A DNA stretch of 49,601 nt from CAYNFQ01 sp964396715 (GTDB lineage: Bacteria; Patescibacteriota; Microgenomatia; Daviesbacterales; UBA10151), in the NCBI GenBank assembly GCA_964396715.1, contig CAYNFQ010000008.1, positions 1 through 49,601 of the forward strand, in the 5' to 3' direction. Below are positions 41,112 through 48,180 of the stretch, one piece after another (the first letter of the stretch is position 1; each line of letters starts with the position of its first letter). The notes under the pieces were generated by a model. The model had not been told where the DNA came from. It saw only the letters and a list, made by a program, of their open reading frames with translations, and ran no database searches. The translations under genes were made by a program, and so were the position numbers.

Positions 41112-41766
41112 AATTTCTAATGTGGCCAAGCATTTGTTTTACAGTTTCTTCTATACTTAAATTTGTATTGTCAATTATAATTGCATCTTTGGGAATTCTC
41201 ATAGGTGATGCTGCCCGCTCACTATCATGTTTGTCTCTGTCTATTATATCCTGCAATACTTCACCATATGAGATTGACGGATTATTTTTTTTAAGCTGGT
41301 TAAATCTCCGTCTTGCTCTTTCTTCAACAGATGCAGTTAAAAAAAATTTAAATTTGCTATTGGGAAAAATTTCCGAACCAATATCCCGTCCCCCCATCAC
41401 AATTTTGCCCCCCTTCGCCACTTGCCTTTGCAAAACTCTGGCGATTTCTCTTACTTCTGGTTTTGCGGAAACTATCGAGACTAATCTGGAAATCTCAGGG
41501 GTATGTAATTTATCGCTCACATCATCATCATCCAAAAACATTTTCCAGTTGTCATTTGTTTCAAATCTTACATTTAAATTTCTATAAATATCCAATATTT
41601 TTCCCAAATCATCTATCCGTACGTTATTTTGAAGCATTTTCAAACAGCCGGCCCGATAAATCATCCCGGTATCAATATATTTAAACCCCAATTTTTGAGC
41701 CAACAAAAATCCGACTGAATTTTTGCCGGATGATGTAGGGCCATCAATTGTGACAATTTCTTCCAC
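41104..41766 (-). CDS. cmk: Cytidylate kinase
   Basis: A 220-residue CMP/dCMP kinase. The P-loop is DGPTSSGKNSVGFLLAQKLGF and the next conserved segment is YIDTGMIYRA. The CMP-binding insert has VSAKPEVREIARVLQRQVA and GGRDIGSEIFPNSKFKFFLTAS. The lid is RARRRFNQL, followed by DRDKHDSERAASPMRIPKDA. The length is normal. Confidence 0.95.
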   Translation of the reverse strand: MEEIVTIDGPTSSGKNSVGFLLAQKLGFKYIDTGMIYRAGCLKMLQNNVRIDDLGKILDIYRNLNVRFETNDNWKMFLDDDDVSDKLHTPEISRLVSIVSAKPEVREIARVLQRQVAKGGKIVMGGRDIGSEIFPNSKFKFFLTASVEERARRRFNQLKKNNPSISYGEVLQDIIDRDKHDSERAASPMRIPKDAIIIDNTNLSIEETVKQMLGHIRNYA

Positions 41767-41784
41767 AATTTATTAGTTTACCAC

Positions 41785-42957
41785 TTAGGAGCCGGCTTTA
41801 GGAATATAGTATTTTTTACCCTTTATTTTTTCCGGTAATAAATCTTCATCTGTATATTTTTCATAACCTTTTCCATAATCTAGATCTTTCATAAGCTTAG
41901 TCGGAGCATTTCTGATCTTCATGGGAATTGGCAAATTTCCAAACTTTCTAACATCCTCCAACGCTTTAAAGTATGCATCATATGAAGAGCGGTCTTTTTT
42001 GGCATTGCAAAGATAAACAACGCCATGAGCCAAATTTATCTGGCACTCGGGATATCCGATTGTTTCACAGGCTTTAAAGACTTCATTGGCGACAACTAAA
42101 GCAGTAGGTTGAGCTTGACCGATATCTTCTGATGCAAAAATCACCATCCTTCTGGCTATAAATAAAGGGTCTTCACCGGCAGAAACCATGCGGGCCAGAT
42201 AATACAAAGCACTATCAGTATTTGATGCTCTCATGGATTTGATAAAAGCGGAAATGGTGTTGTAGTGTTCCTCGCCTGCTTTATCATACATTAACGCTTT
42301 TTTCTGAAATGCCTCTTCAATTTCCTTAGCAGAAATTTTTTTATTCAGACCAGCAGCGATTTCCAAAGTATTCAGCAACACTCTGGCATCTCCACCTGAA
42401 AGTTCCATTAATAAGTCCTTACTTTTTTTATCTATTGTTACCCCTAACTCCTTTAAACCCCTTTTGATAATTTCTGATAAATCACCTGCGGACAAAGGTT
42501 CTAAAACCAACACCCTGGATCTTGAAAGCAAGGGGCTGATTATTTCAAAGGAGGGATTTTCTGTGGTAGCACCGATCAGGATAATCTGGCCTGTCTCCAC
42601 CAGCGGCAGAAAAGCATCTTGTTGGGCTTTATTAAACCTGTGAATCTCATCAATAAAAACAATGGGCGGAGGCAGCAGACTATTCTGACGGGAGGATTTA
42701 ACATTATCAATAATTTTCTTTATATCGGCAATACCGGTATTTACTGCAGAAAACTCTAAAAATTCAGATTTAGTCTCAATAGCAATAATCCTGGCAATGG
42801 TTGTTTTACCAACTCCCGGGGGACCCCATAAAACCATAGAGAAAATTCTTTTATTCTTTAGAGACTGAAACAATAATTTATCTTCAGCTAGCAAATGCCT
42901 TTGTCCGACAAATTCTTTTAAAGTTTTGGGTCTTAATCTGTCTGCAAGTGGAATCAT
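41785..42957 (-). CDS. rarA: Replication-associated recombination AAA+ ATPase RarA/MgsA
   Basis: A 390-residue clamp-loader-like AAA+ protein that acts at stalled replication forks. RPKTLKEFVGQRHLL is the family entry. Walker A is GPPGVGKTT, Walker B is VFIDEIHRFNKAQQDAFLP, sensor 1 is GATTENPSFEI, and the C-terminal tetramerisation part carries MRASNTDSALYYLARMVSAGEDPLFIARRM. It is shorter than the E. coli protein by about 50 residues. The start overlaps the cysS stop by four bases. Confidence 0.95.
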   Translation of the reverse strand: MIPLADRLRPKTLKEFVGQRHLLAEDKLLFQSLKNKRIFSMVLWGPPGVGKTTIARIIAIETKSEFLEFSAVNTGIADIKKIIDNVKSSRQNSLLPPPIVFIDEIHRFNKAQQDAFLPLVETGQIILIGATTENPSFEIISPLLSRSRVLVLEPLSAGDLSEIIKRGLKELGVTIDKKSKDLLMELSGGDARVLLNTLEIAAGLNKKISAKEIEEAFQKKALMYDKAGEEHYNTISAFIKSMRASNTDSALYYLARMVSAGEDPLFIARRMVIFASEDIGQAQPTALVVANEVFKACETIGYPECQINLAHGVVYLCNAKKDRSSYDAYFKALEDVRKFGNLPIPMKIRNAPTKLMKDLDYGKGYEKYTDEDLLPEKIKGKKYYIPKAGS

Positions 42958-44369
42958 TGTCTAAGCCTTGGACCCTTTGGGGTATCATCTACTTCATATC
43001 CCATTTTTTTTATATCTGTCCTTAATCTGTCTGATTCCTTAAAGTCCCCGGATTTTCTTGCTTGTTCTCTTCGGTTTACAAGTTTCATTACATTATCCGG
43101 TACTTCAATCTTGTTTCCCAAATATTCATCCATATTTAATCCCAAAATAGCATCAAATTTTAAAAGGCTTTTGGCTTTGGCAGAGGTGGGGTAATCTGAC
43201 TTTACCATATCCCACAAAACAGCCACAGCTTGCGGCATATTTAAATCATTGTTTACAGCCTCCATAAAGTCCTGTTCATATTGAGCGCAACCAACCTGCC
43301 TGCCGGCCTGCCTGACGGCAGGCAGGTCTTTTGGTTCTTCCCATGTCCTTATAATTTCCCTTAAGTTGTTTAAAGCATTTTGTGCGCCTTGCAAGGATTC
43401 CCAGGTAAAATTCAGCTTATCTCTGTAGTGAGCGGTTAAACAAAGATAGCGAAAACTTAAGGGATCAAATCCCTGCCTGCCGTCAGGCAGGCCGGCAGAC
43501 AGGCTTTTATCCTCCAAATCCTTTAGTTTATAAAAATTTCCGGCAGACTTGGCCATTTTTTCCCCATTTACCAAAAGATGTTCTCCTTCCACAAAAAAAT
43601 TGACAAATTTACGGGTAGTTTTTCCTTCTGATTGGGCTATCTCGTTTTCATGATGTGGAAATATAAGATCTACCCCACCGGCATGAATGTCGATGGTTCG
43701 ACTTCGCTCACCACTTAAGTACTCCTGGGACATTACCGAACACTCAATATGCCAGCCAGGTCTGCCTCTGCCCCAGGGAGAATCCCAACCCACTTCTTGA
43801 GGTTCTACTGCTTTCCATAAAGCAAAATCCGAAACATCATCCTTACTATACTCATCTGCTTTCACCCTGACACCAACCTTTAGTGTTCGACCCTCCAGAC
43901 CGGAAAGCCTTCCATAGTCGGGAAAAGAGGAAATATCAAAATAAACAGAACCGTCTTTTTCTAAATAAGCTAATCCCTTTTTTATCAGCTCATCAATGTA
44001 TTTAATCATGTGGCCGATATGTTCTGTTGCTTTAGGATATACATTGGCAGATTTTATATTTAGTTTTTTCAAATCCTCAAAAAAAGCTTTTTCAAATGGA
44101 GCTGAAAACTCCTTTATTTCCTCACCTTTTTCTTTTGCCCCCTTAATGATCTTGTCATCAATATCGGTAATATTCATGACTCTTTTAACCTCAAACCCAT
44201 CTGCTTCCAATGCTCTTTGCAAAATGTCTTCAAAAATAAAAGTCCTTAAATTTCCAATATGCACAAAATCATAAGTTGTTGGACCACAGGAATAAAATCC
44301 TACATGAGGGGGGTTAATAGGAATAAATTCTTCAATTTCTCTTTTTAGATAATTATAAATTTTTAACAT
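42954..44369 (-). CDS. cysS: Cysteinyl-tRNA synthetase with three palindromic insertions
   Basis: A 471-residue class I synthetase. FYSCGPTTYDFVHIGNLRTFIFEDIL holds the zinc Cys and the HIGH motif; HENEIAQSEG has a further zinc ligand region; KMAKSAGNF is the KMSKS loop. Three segments have no equivalent in other CysRS: SGERSRT (about 219-225, before IDIHAGG), SAGLPDGRQG (about 289-300) and LPAVRQAGRQ (about 348-359). Each is encoded by a dispersed repeat. The frame is kept throughout, and all catalytic motifs remain, so the enzyme is probably active. It overlaps its neighbours on both sides. Confidence 0.95.
   Translation of the reverse strand: MLKIYNYLKREIEEFIPINPPHVGFYSCGPTTYDFVHIGNLRTFIFEDILQRALEADGFEVKRVMNITDIDDKIIKGAKEKGEEIKEFSAPFEKAFFEDLKKLNIKSANVYPKATEHIGHMIKYIDELIKKGLAYLEKDGSVYFDISSFPDYGRLSGLEGRTLKVGVRVKADEYSKDDVSDFALWKAVEPQEVGWDSPWGRGRPGWHIECSVMSQEYLSGERSRTIDIHAGGVDLIFPHHENEIAQSEGKTTRKFVNFFVEGEHLLVNGEKMAKSAGNFYKLKDLEDKSLSAGLPDGRQGFDPLSFRYLCLTAHYRDKLNFTWESLQGAQNALNNLREIIRTWEEPKDLPAVRQAGRQVGCAQYEQDFMEAVNNDLNMPQAVAVLWDMVKSDYPTSAKAKSLLKFDAILGLNMDEYLGNKIEVPDNVMKLVNRREQARKSGDFKESDRLRTDIKKMGYEVDDTPKGPRLRQ
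43294..43327. repeat. GC-rich palindromic element in cysS, copy i
   Basis: ACCTGCCTGCCG and CGGCAGGCAGGT form a perfect 12-bp stem around the loop GCCTGCCTGA. It is GC-rich against the surrounding AT-rich gene and is translated as LPAVRQAGRQ. Confidence 0.9.
43472..43503. repeat. GC-rich palindromic element in cysS, copy ii
   Basis: CCTGCCTGCCG and CGGCAGACAGG (one mismatch) enclose the reverse complement of the copy i loop, so the same element is inserted in the opposite orientation. It is translated as SAGLPDGRQG. Confidence 0.9.
43695..43712. repeat. REP-like unit in cysS, second copy of 3676-3693
   Basis: The 18 bases are the exact reverse complement of GGTGAGCGAAGTCGAACC in the intergenic region at 3676-3693. 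Here they are translated as GERSRT. Confidence 0.88.
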
Positions 44370-44812
44370 TACCCTCCTACTCCTCTTTTAAATTCAGCCT
44401 TACCAGCATATGCTACTGCCGGATTTATTGGCTGTTTTTTCTTTTCTTCTTTTTTCATTTCAGTGACTTGTTTTTCCTGCTGCTGGGATTGCAACCTCTG
44501 CTCTTCTTTTTGTTTTGCTTCCATCCTGACTTTTTGTTGTGCTGCTTCCAAATTCTTTAGCCATCCTCTGGTGTATGAGAGTTGTTTTTGTCTGTCTAAT
44601 TCTTTTTTTTGATCCTCTTGTTGGTTTTGCTCGCCTCGCTGAGTCGAAGCGGGTTGAATTTGATGGTGAGTTAAAGTGGTACCTACTACAGACTGTACAC
44701 CCTGCTCTATTGCCTCACCCACAGAATCCTTGACATCTTTTGCCACCTCGGCTACAGTTTCTCCAGTCTCCTCGGAAATTTGTCCTATCCCTCCCATTAC
44801 ATTATCAGCCAT
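44369..44812 (-). CDS. Small Gln/Lys-rich coiled-coil protein
   Basis: A 147-residue hydrophilic protein of unknown role. Residues 1-45 are acidic and helical (EETGETVAEVAKDVKDSVGEAIEQ). Residues about 66-125 are a Gln/Lys/Glu-rich probable coiled coil, and the end (NPAVAYAGKAEFKRGVGG) is short and basic. Around residues 53-61 (QPASTQRGE) the DNA is a ctcgcctcgctgagtcgaagcggg sequence like other dispersed elements here, so part of the linker may be an insertion. It begins upstream of cysS, overlapping its start by one base, and follows recR. Confidence 0.55.
   Translation of the reverse strand: MADNVMGGIGQISEETGETVAEVAKDVKDSVGEAIEQGVQSVVGTTLTHHQIQPASTQRGEQNQQEDQKKELDRQKQLSYTRGWLKNLEAAQQKVRMEAKQKEEQRLQSQQQEKQVTEMKKEEKKKQPINPAVAYAGKAEFKRGVGG
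44630..44655. repeat. REP-like unit inside the coiled-coil gene
   Basis: The sequence ctcgcctcgctgagtcgaag resembles the gagtcg/gcgaagtcg units seen at 3676 and 43695 and the cgaggcgag end of the recR element. It is GC-rich and lies in frame. Confidence 0.5.
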
Positions 44813-44853
44813 GTCTTAATTGTAAATTGTAAATTGTAAATTGTAAATTGACC

Positions 44854-45477
44854 TTAATATTCCTTACGTCCTTCCAGTGCCCTTGATAAAGTACTCTCGT
44901 CCGCATACTCTATATCAGATCCCACCGGCAATCCTCTGGCAATTCTGGTAATTTTTACACCTAAAGGAGAAATTAATCTTTGGATATACATGGCAGTAGC
45001 TTCCCCTTCCATGGTAGGATTGGTTGCCAAAATAATCTCCTTAACTTCTCCACCCGCTCCGCCAGCGGAGCGAGGCGAGTCTTTTAATCTTGGTAACAAC
45101 TCTCTAATATGCAACTCATCAGGCCCTATATTTTCCAAAGGAGAAATTACTCCATGCAAAACATGATATAAACCCTTATAGTTTGCTTTCTCCAGTGCCA
45201 AAACATCCAACGGATTTTCCACAACCATTATGATAGATTTATCACGGGATTCATCAGAACAAATATTACAAGGATCTTCTTCTCCAATATTAAAACATAT
45301 TGAGCAAAGAACGGTTTTTTCCTTCATTTCCATAGCAGCTTTGGCCAAGCTTTCTGCTTCTTCAGAAGGTGCATGAAGTAAATAAAAGGTTAATCTTTCT
45401 GCGGTTTTGGGACCTATTCCGGGTAATCTTTCAAATGCTTCTATTAAATTTTGTACACTCTTTGGAATACGAACCAT
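44854..45477 (-). CDS. recR: Recombination mediator RecR with an in-frame insertion
   Basis: A 207-residue RecR, acting with RecFO to load RecA. It has the helix-hairpin-helix LPGIGPKTAERLTFYLL, the zinc finger CSICFNIGEEDPCNIC and the Toprim segment IIMVVENPLDVLALE. The C-terminal ATNPTMEGEATAMYI and the Walker-B-like end are normal. Residues about 133-141 (DSPRSAGGAGG region) are extra relative to other RecR proteins and are encoded by a GC-rich palindrome. Confidence 0.95.
   Translation of the reverse strand: MVRIPKSVQNLIEAFERLPGIGPKTAERLTFYLLHAPSEEAESLAKAAMEMKEKTVLCSICFNIGEEDPCNICSDESRDKSIIMVVENPLDVLALEKANYKGLYHVLHGVISPLENIGPDELHIRELLPRLKDSPRSAGGAGGEVKEIILATNPTMEGEATAMYIQRLISPLGVKITRIARGLPVGSDIEYADESTLSRALEGRKEY
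45054..45079. repeat. GC-rich palindrome inserted in recR
   Basis: GCTCCG (45056-45061) and CGGAGC (45066-45071) form a stem with a four-base loop, followed by GAGGCGAG. It is translated on the minus strand as part of SPRSAGGAGG. Confidence 0.8.
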
Positions 45478-45510
45478 GATGTTGGGATTTTATCATCTTC
45501 TTTCTCCTCT

Positions 45511-45653
45511 GTCATTCCGGACTTGATCCGGAATCTATATGTCATTCCAAACTGACATATAATGTCATTCCAAACTGACATTCATATGTCATTCCAAACT
45601 TGATTTGGAATCCATATAATAAAATATAGATTCTGACTTTCTTCAGAATGACA
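45511..45653. repeat. Cluster of five GTCATTCC-type repeats
   Basis: The spacer between recR and the GIY-YIG gene is almost entirely repeat. Full hairpins lie at 45511-45537 (GTCATTCCGG / CCGGAATC), 45588-45617 (GTCATTCCAA / TTGGAATC) and, inverted, at 45627-45653 (TAGATTCTGA / TCAGAATGACA). Two truncated units begin at 45541 and 45564, each ending in actgacat. Confidence 0.9.
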
Positions 45654-45658
45654 TTTAT

Positions 45659-45943
45659 ATGTATTACATCTATATACTGGCTAGTAAAAAGAATGGAACT
45701 TTATACATAGGCGTTACTTCTAATCTAGTTCAACGTATATACCAGCATAAAAACGGTAAGGCAGATGGATTCACTAAAAAATACGGCGTTCATCAGCTAG
45801 TCTATTATGAACAAATTGAAGATATAAACTCCGCTATCATGAAAGAGAAAAGACTTAAAGCATGGAAAAGGCAATGGAAGATAGATTTAATTGAGAAAAG
45901 TAATCCTACATGGAAAGATTTATATCCCGAGATAATTAGCTAA
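45659..45943 (+). CDS. GIY-YIG nuclease-domain protein (UPF0213/YhbQ-like)
   Basis: A 94-residue single-domain GIY-YIG protein. YYIYILASKKNGTLYIGVTSNLVQRIYQHK contains the Y-I-Y...Y-I-G pair and the following conserved Arg and His; the later EKRLKAWKRQWKIDLIEKSNPTWKDLY is the usual C-terminus, with the metal-binding Glu in SAIMKEKRLK. Proteins of this size are common in CPR genomes and may be DNA-repair or mobile nucleases. The gene starts five bases after a palindromic repeat cluster, so its expression signals probably lie in those repeats. Confidence 0.9.
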   Translation: MYYIYILASKKNGTLYIGVTSNLVQRIYQHKNGKADGFTKKYGVHQLVYYEQIEDINSAIMKEKRLKAWKRQWKIDLIEKSNPTWKDLYPEIIS

Positions 45944-45953
45944 AATCATTCCT

Positions 45954-46940
45954 TTAAAATAGAATGTTGGCCACCGTTCCCATTATACCTGCAAAATTTC
46001 CACCTATAGCTGGCATTTCATTTAAAATCTCTTGTCTGTATTTTTCTCTTGTCCTTTTAATAGAAGGGCTTTTTATGCCTTTTAGTGCATTTAATCTAAA
46101 ATCAAACAATCTTCCTCTTTGCCATCTTCCTAATATAGTCAGTAAATAATCTATCTCTTTTCCTTTAAGGGTTCCTCTTTCATGCCACGTATCTGTTGCC
46201 ATTCCTATAAATAAATTTTTAGCTTGCTCTTGGGCATCTTCGGTCCAATCTAGTCCATCTTCTATGAATTGCCAGGTACGTCCTATATGTACAAATCTTG
46301 CTTTATTACTATCTGTAAGTTCTGCCAAAGTTTCCAATAGAGGGTCATCTGTAACTCTTCTATATTCCAATGCTTCTTTAAATGAGTATTTACCTGGAAT
46401 TCCTCTATGTGCTCCATGCAAATGTATTCCTACCATATCCTCAAGAAATAAATTGATTGATCTTTGTTTGTTTGTTTCAAAACAATCCAGGCATCTTTCT
46501 TAAACCTCTTTTATTTGTACACCGCCCGTGCCTAAGACTTCACTACGTAGAAGGTAATCTCTTAACTTATCTCTACTAGTAAAATCTGCAGGATTCCTAT
46601 CAATTGCATCATCAGCAGATTTTACTAATTGACCAAAATACATTACTCCCAGCGCTTCAGATGGGGTAGGGTGTTTTTCAGCTGCAGATAATATAAATAG
46701 GGTACCTAATCTTAATCTCTGTTTTCTAGCTAATCGCTGTGCAAGAGGATCTATATCATCAGGCAATAAGGTTTGAAGCCCTCTTGGGATTGCTGCTCTT
46801 AAAAATTCTACTGTCCTCAAAGACCTTCAGGGATTATAACCATACTTCTGAGAATATTCAAATTATAGATCTAAAGGTGATTCGTATGGATCCTGTTGTC
46901 CAAGGACACGTTCTATCAAGTTCAAAAGAATTTCTATAGA
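45954..46940 (-). pseudogene. Broken isoprenoid-synthase-like gene with three in-frame stops
   Basis: One minus-strand frame runs from about 46940 to the stop at 45954 and reads as a continuous protein except for TAA at 46863-46865, TGA at 46827-46829 and TAA at 46500-46502. Between them the sequence is clearly coding (NLIERVLGQQDPYESPLDL, YSQKYGYNP, RTVEFLRAAIPRGLQTLLP, ERCLDCFETNKQRSINLFLED). Acidic motifs SADDAID and FIEDGLDWTED, spaced as in class I isoprenoid synthases, suggest a divergent squalene/phytoene- or polyprenyl-synthase-like helical protein; this is a weak guess. The 5' end is cut by a palindromic repeat at 46937. Fragments of 106 (TTG start, 46820) and 160 residues (46436) remain open. 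Confidence 0.75.
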
Positions 46941-46971
46941 TCCCTGCTTTCGCAGGGATGACCCTACGGGT
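46937..46971. repeat. GTCATTCC-type repeat between the pseudogene and ybaB
   Basis: TAGATCCCTGC and GCAGGGATGAC arms (46937-46962) are followed by GACCC-tac-GGGTC (46959-46971). The unit supplies the TGA stop of ybaB and truncates the 5' end of the pseudogene. Confidence 0.85.
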
Positions 46972-47249
46972 CACATCCCTGGAATACCCATACCACCCAT
47001 CATTGGTTTCATTTCATCAGCTGCTACTTTTTGAGATTGCTTTAATGCTTCATTAACAGCTTCTGTAATTTTGCTGAAATCAGAATCCCCTGAAATTGAC
47101 TGAACCTTTTGATCTGCTGTCATTACCACAGTGACGCCTTTATGCTCTATGGTAATCTTAATTCCTGCCAGCCTTTTTTGCACTTCCATTGCCTGGTCCC
47201 TCATTTTCTTAAGATCCCCCAACTGTTTTAAATTATCCATCAGTCCCAT
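46971..47249 (-). CDS. YbaB/EbfC nucleoid-associated protein
   Basis: A 92-residue YbaB/EbfC-type protein, which dimerises like tweezers and binds DNA. LGDLKKMRDQAMEVQKRLAGIKITIEHKGVTVVMTADQKVQSISGD follows the family pattern, as does the Met/Gly-rich C-terminus. It is often next to recR; here they are separated by the repeat cluster, GIY-YIG gene and pseudogene, which suggests insertion between two ancestral neighbours. TATAAT lies ten bases before the ATG within the flanking repeat region. Confidence 0.88.
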   Translation of the reverse strand: MGLMDNLKQLGDLKKMRDQAMEVQKRLAGIKITIEHKGVTVVMTADQKVQSISGDSDFSKITEAVNEALKQSQKVAADEMKPMMGGMGIPGM

Positions 47250-47273
47250 ATTGGAAAGTATTATATAACAACT

Positions 47274-47344
47274 GTCATTCCTGCGAAAGCAGGAATCTAT
47301 ACAATAATTATTTATATAGATCCCAAATCAAGTTTGGGATGACT
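47274..47344. repeat. Two GTCATTCC-type repeats at the folD 3' end
   Basis: Units at 47274-47300 (GTCATTCCTGC / GCAGGAATC) and, inverted, at 47317-47344 (TAGATCCCAAA / TTTGGGATGAC). The second overlaps the end of folD and provides its last codons and TGA stop. Confidence 0.88.
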
Positions 47345-48176
47345 GAGTACGGCGAGCTGACTCAGTCACATTTTTTAATAAACTTACAATTGTTAAAGGT
47401 CCAATCCCTCCAATGGTTGGACAATATAATTTGGCAATTTGGGAAACCTCATCTTCCTTAATATCTCCATAAATTTGCATCTTTCCATCCACCATCTCTT
47501 TCCCCATTCCCACTCCCACCACATAAGCTCCTTTTTTTAAATTATGTTTATTAACAATATTTTTAACGCCCGTGGCAGAGATAACTACATCACCGCTTTT
47601 AATGATTTGATTTGGATTTTCTGTATCCTTAACAACTATCTGGGGTAAAAATCCTTTATCTTGTAAAAGCTTAATTGCCTGTCCTCCTGCTGTTTTACCT
47701 CGGCCAATCACCACTATTTTTTTACCCTTTAAAAAATCCTCTGTTTTTCTAAACCCTTCAATATATGCAAAAGCTGTCAGCATCTCCCAGATAGCCAAAG
47801 CTGTTGCCCCGGTATAGGGAGAATTTTCCAAAAATCCGTCTACGTCTTTTTGAGGAACAATACTATTTTCAAACTCATCAAAATTCCAGGAATCATACAC
47901 AGGGTATTGAACTATTATTCCATTAACTTCCGGGTCTTTATTCAAATTTTGAATTTTTTCCAAACATGCCCTGCTGTCTTTCTCAGAAAATTCAAAAAGG
48001 GGGGCATCAATTCCAATCCTTTTGGCTGCTTTGATTTTATTATTGACATAAATTCTGGAAGACGGATCATCACCTGCTAAAATTATTGCCAGCTTGGGGT
48101 GAAGGTTATTTCCTGGAATTTTTTTATCTAGTTTTTTTAAAATTGCCTCAGCTACATCTCTACCGGAGACTTTCAT
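47328..48176 (-). CDS. folD: Methylene-THF dehydrogenase / methenyl-THF cyclohydrolase
   Basis: A 282-residue bifunctional enzyme making 10-formyl-THF from methylene-THF, the donor for PurN and PurH. Motifs are LAIILAGDDPSSRIYVNNKIKAAKRIGID with the catalytic Tyr and Lys, GIIVQYPVY (normally V-Q-L-P-L-P), QKDVDGF, VVIGRGKTAGGQA and the C-terminal PTIGGIGPLTIVSLL. The last residues (RTQSSQT) are encoded by a palindromic repeat that has replaced the natural end. The start at 48176 lies four bases after the glyA stop. Confidence 0.94.
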   Translation of the reverse strand: MKVSGRDVAEAILKKLDKKIPGNNLHPKLAIILAGDDPSSRIYVNNKIKAAKRIGIDAPLFEFSEKDSRACLEKIQNLNKDPEVNGIIVQYPVYDSWNFDEFENSIVPQKDVDGFLENSPYTGATALAIWEMLTAFAYIEGFRKTEDFLKGKKIVVIGRGKTAGGQAIKLLQDKGFLPQIVVKDTENPNQIIKSGDVVISATGVKNIVNKHNLKKGAYVVGVGMGKEMVDGKMQIYGDIKEDEVSQIAKLYCPTIGGIGPLTIVSLLKNVTESARRTQSSQT

Positions 48177-48180
48177 TTTA

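Noticed and set aside
45511..45653. CRISPR array
   Set aside because: Repeat units are adjacent, palindromic and of unequal length, with no regular unique spacers and no cas gene.
46500..46865. Stop-codon reassignment or programmed read-through in the 45954-46940 frame
   Set aside because: Both TAA and TGA interrupt the frame, while all other genes in the window use TAA, TAG and TGA as normal stops.
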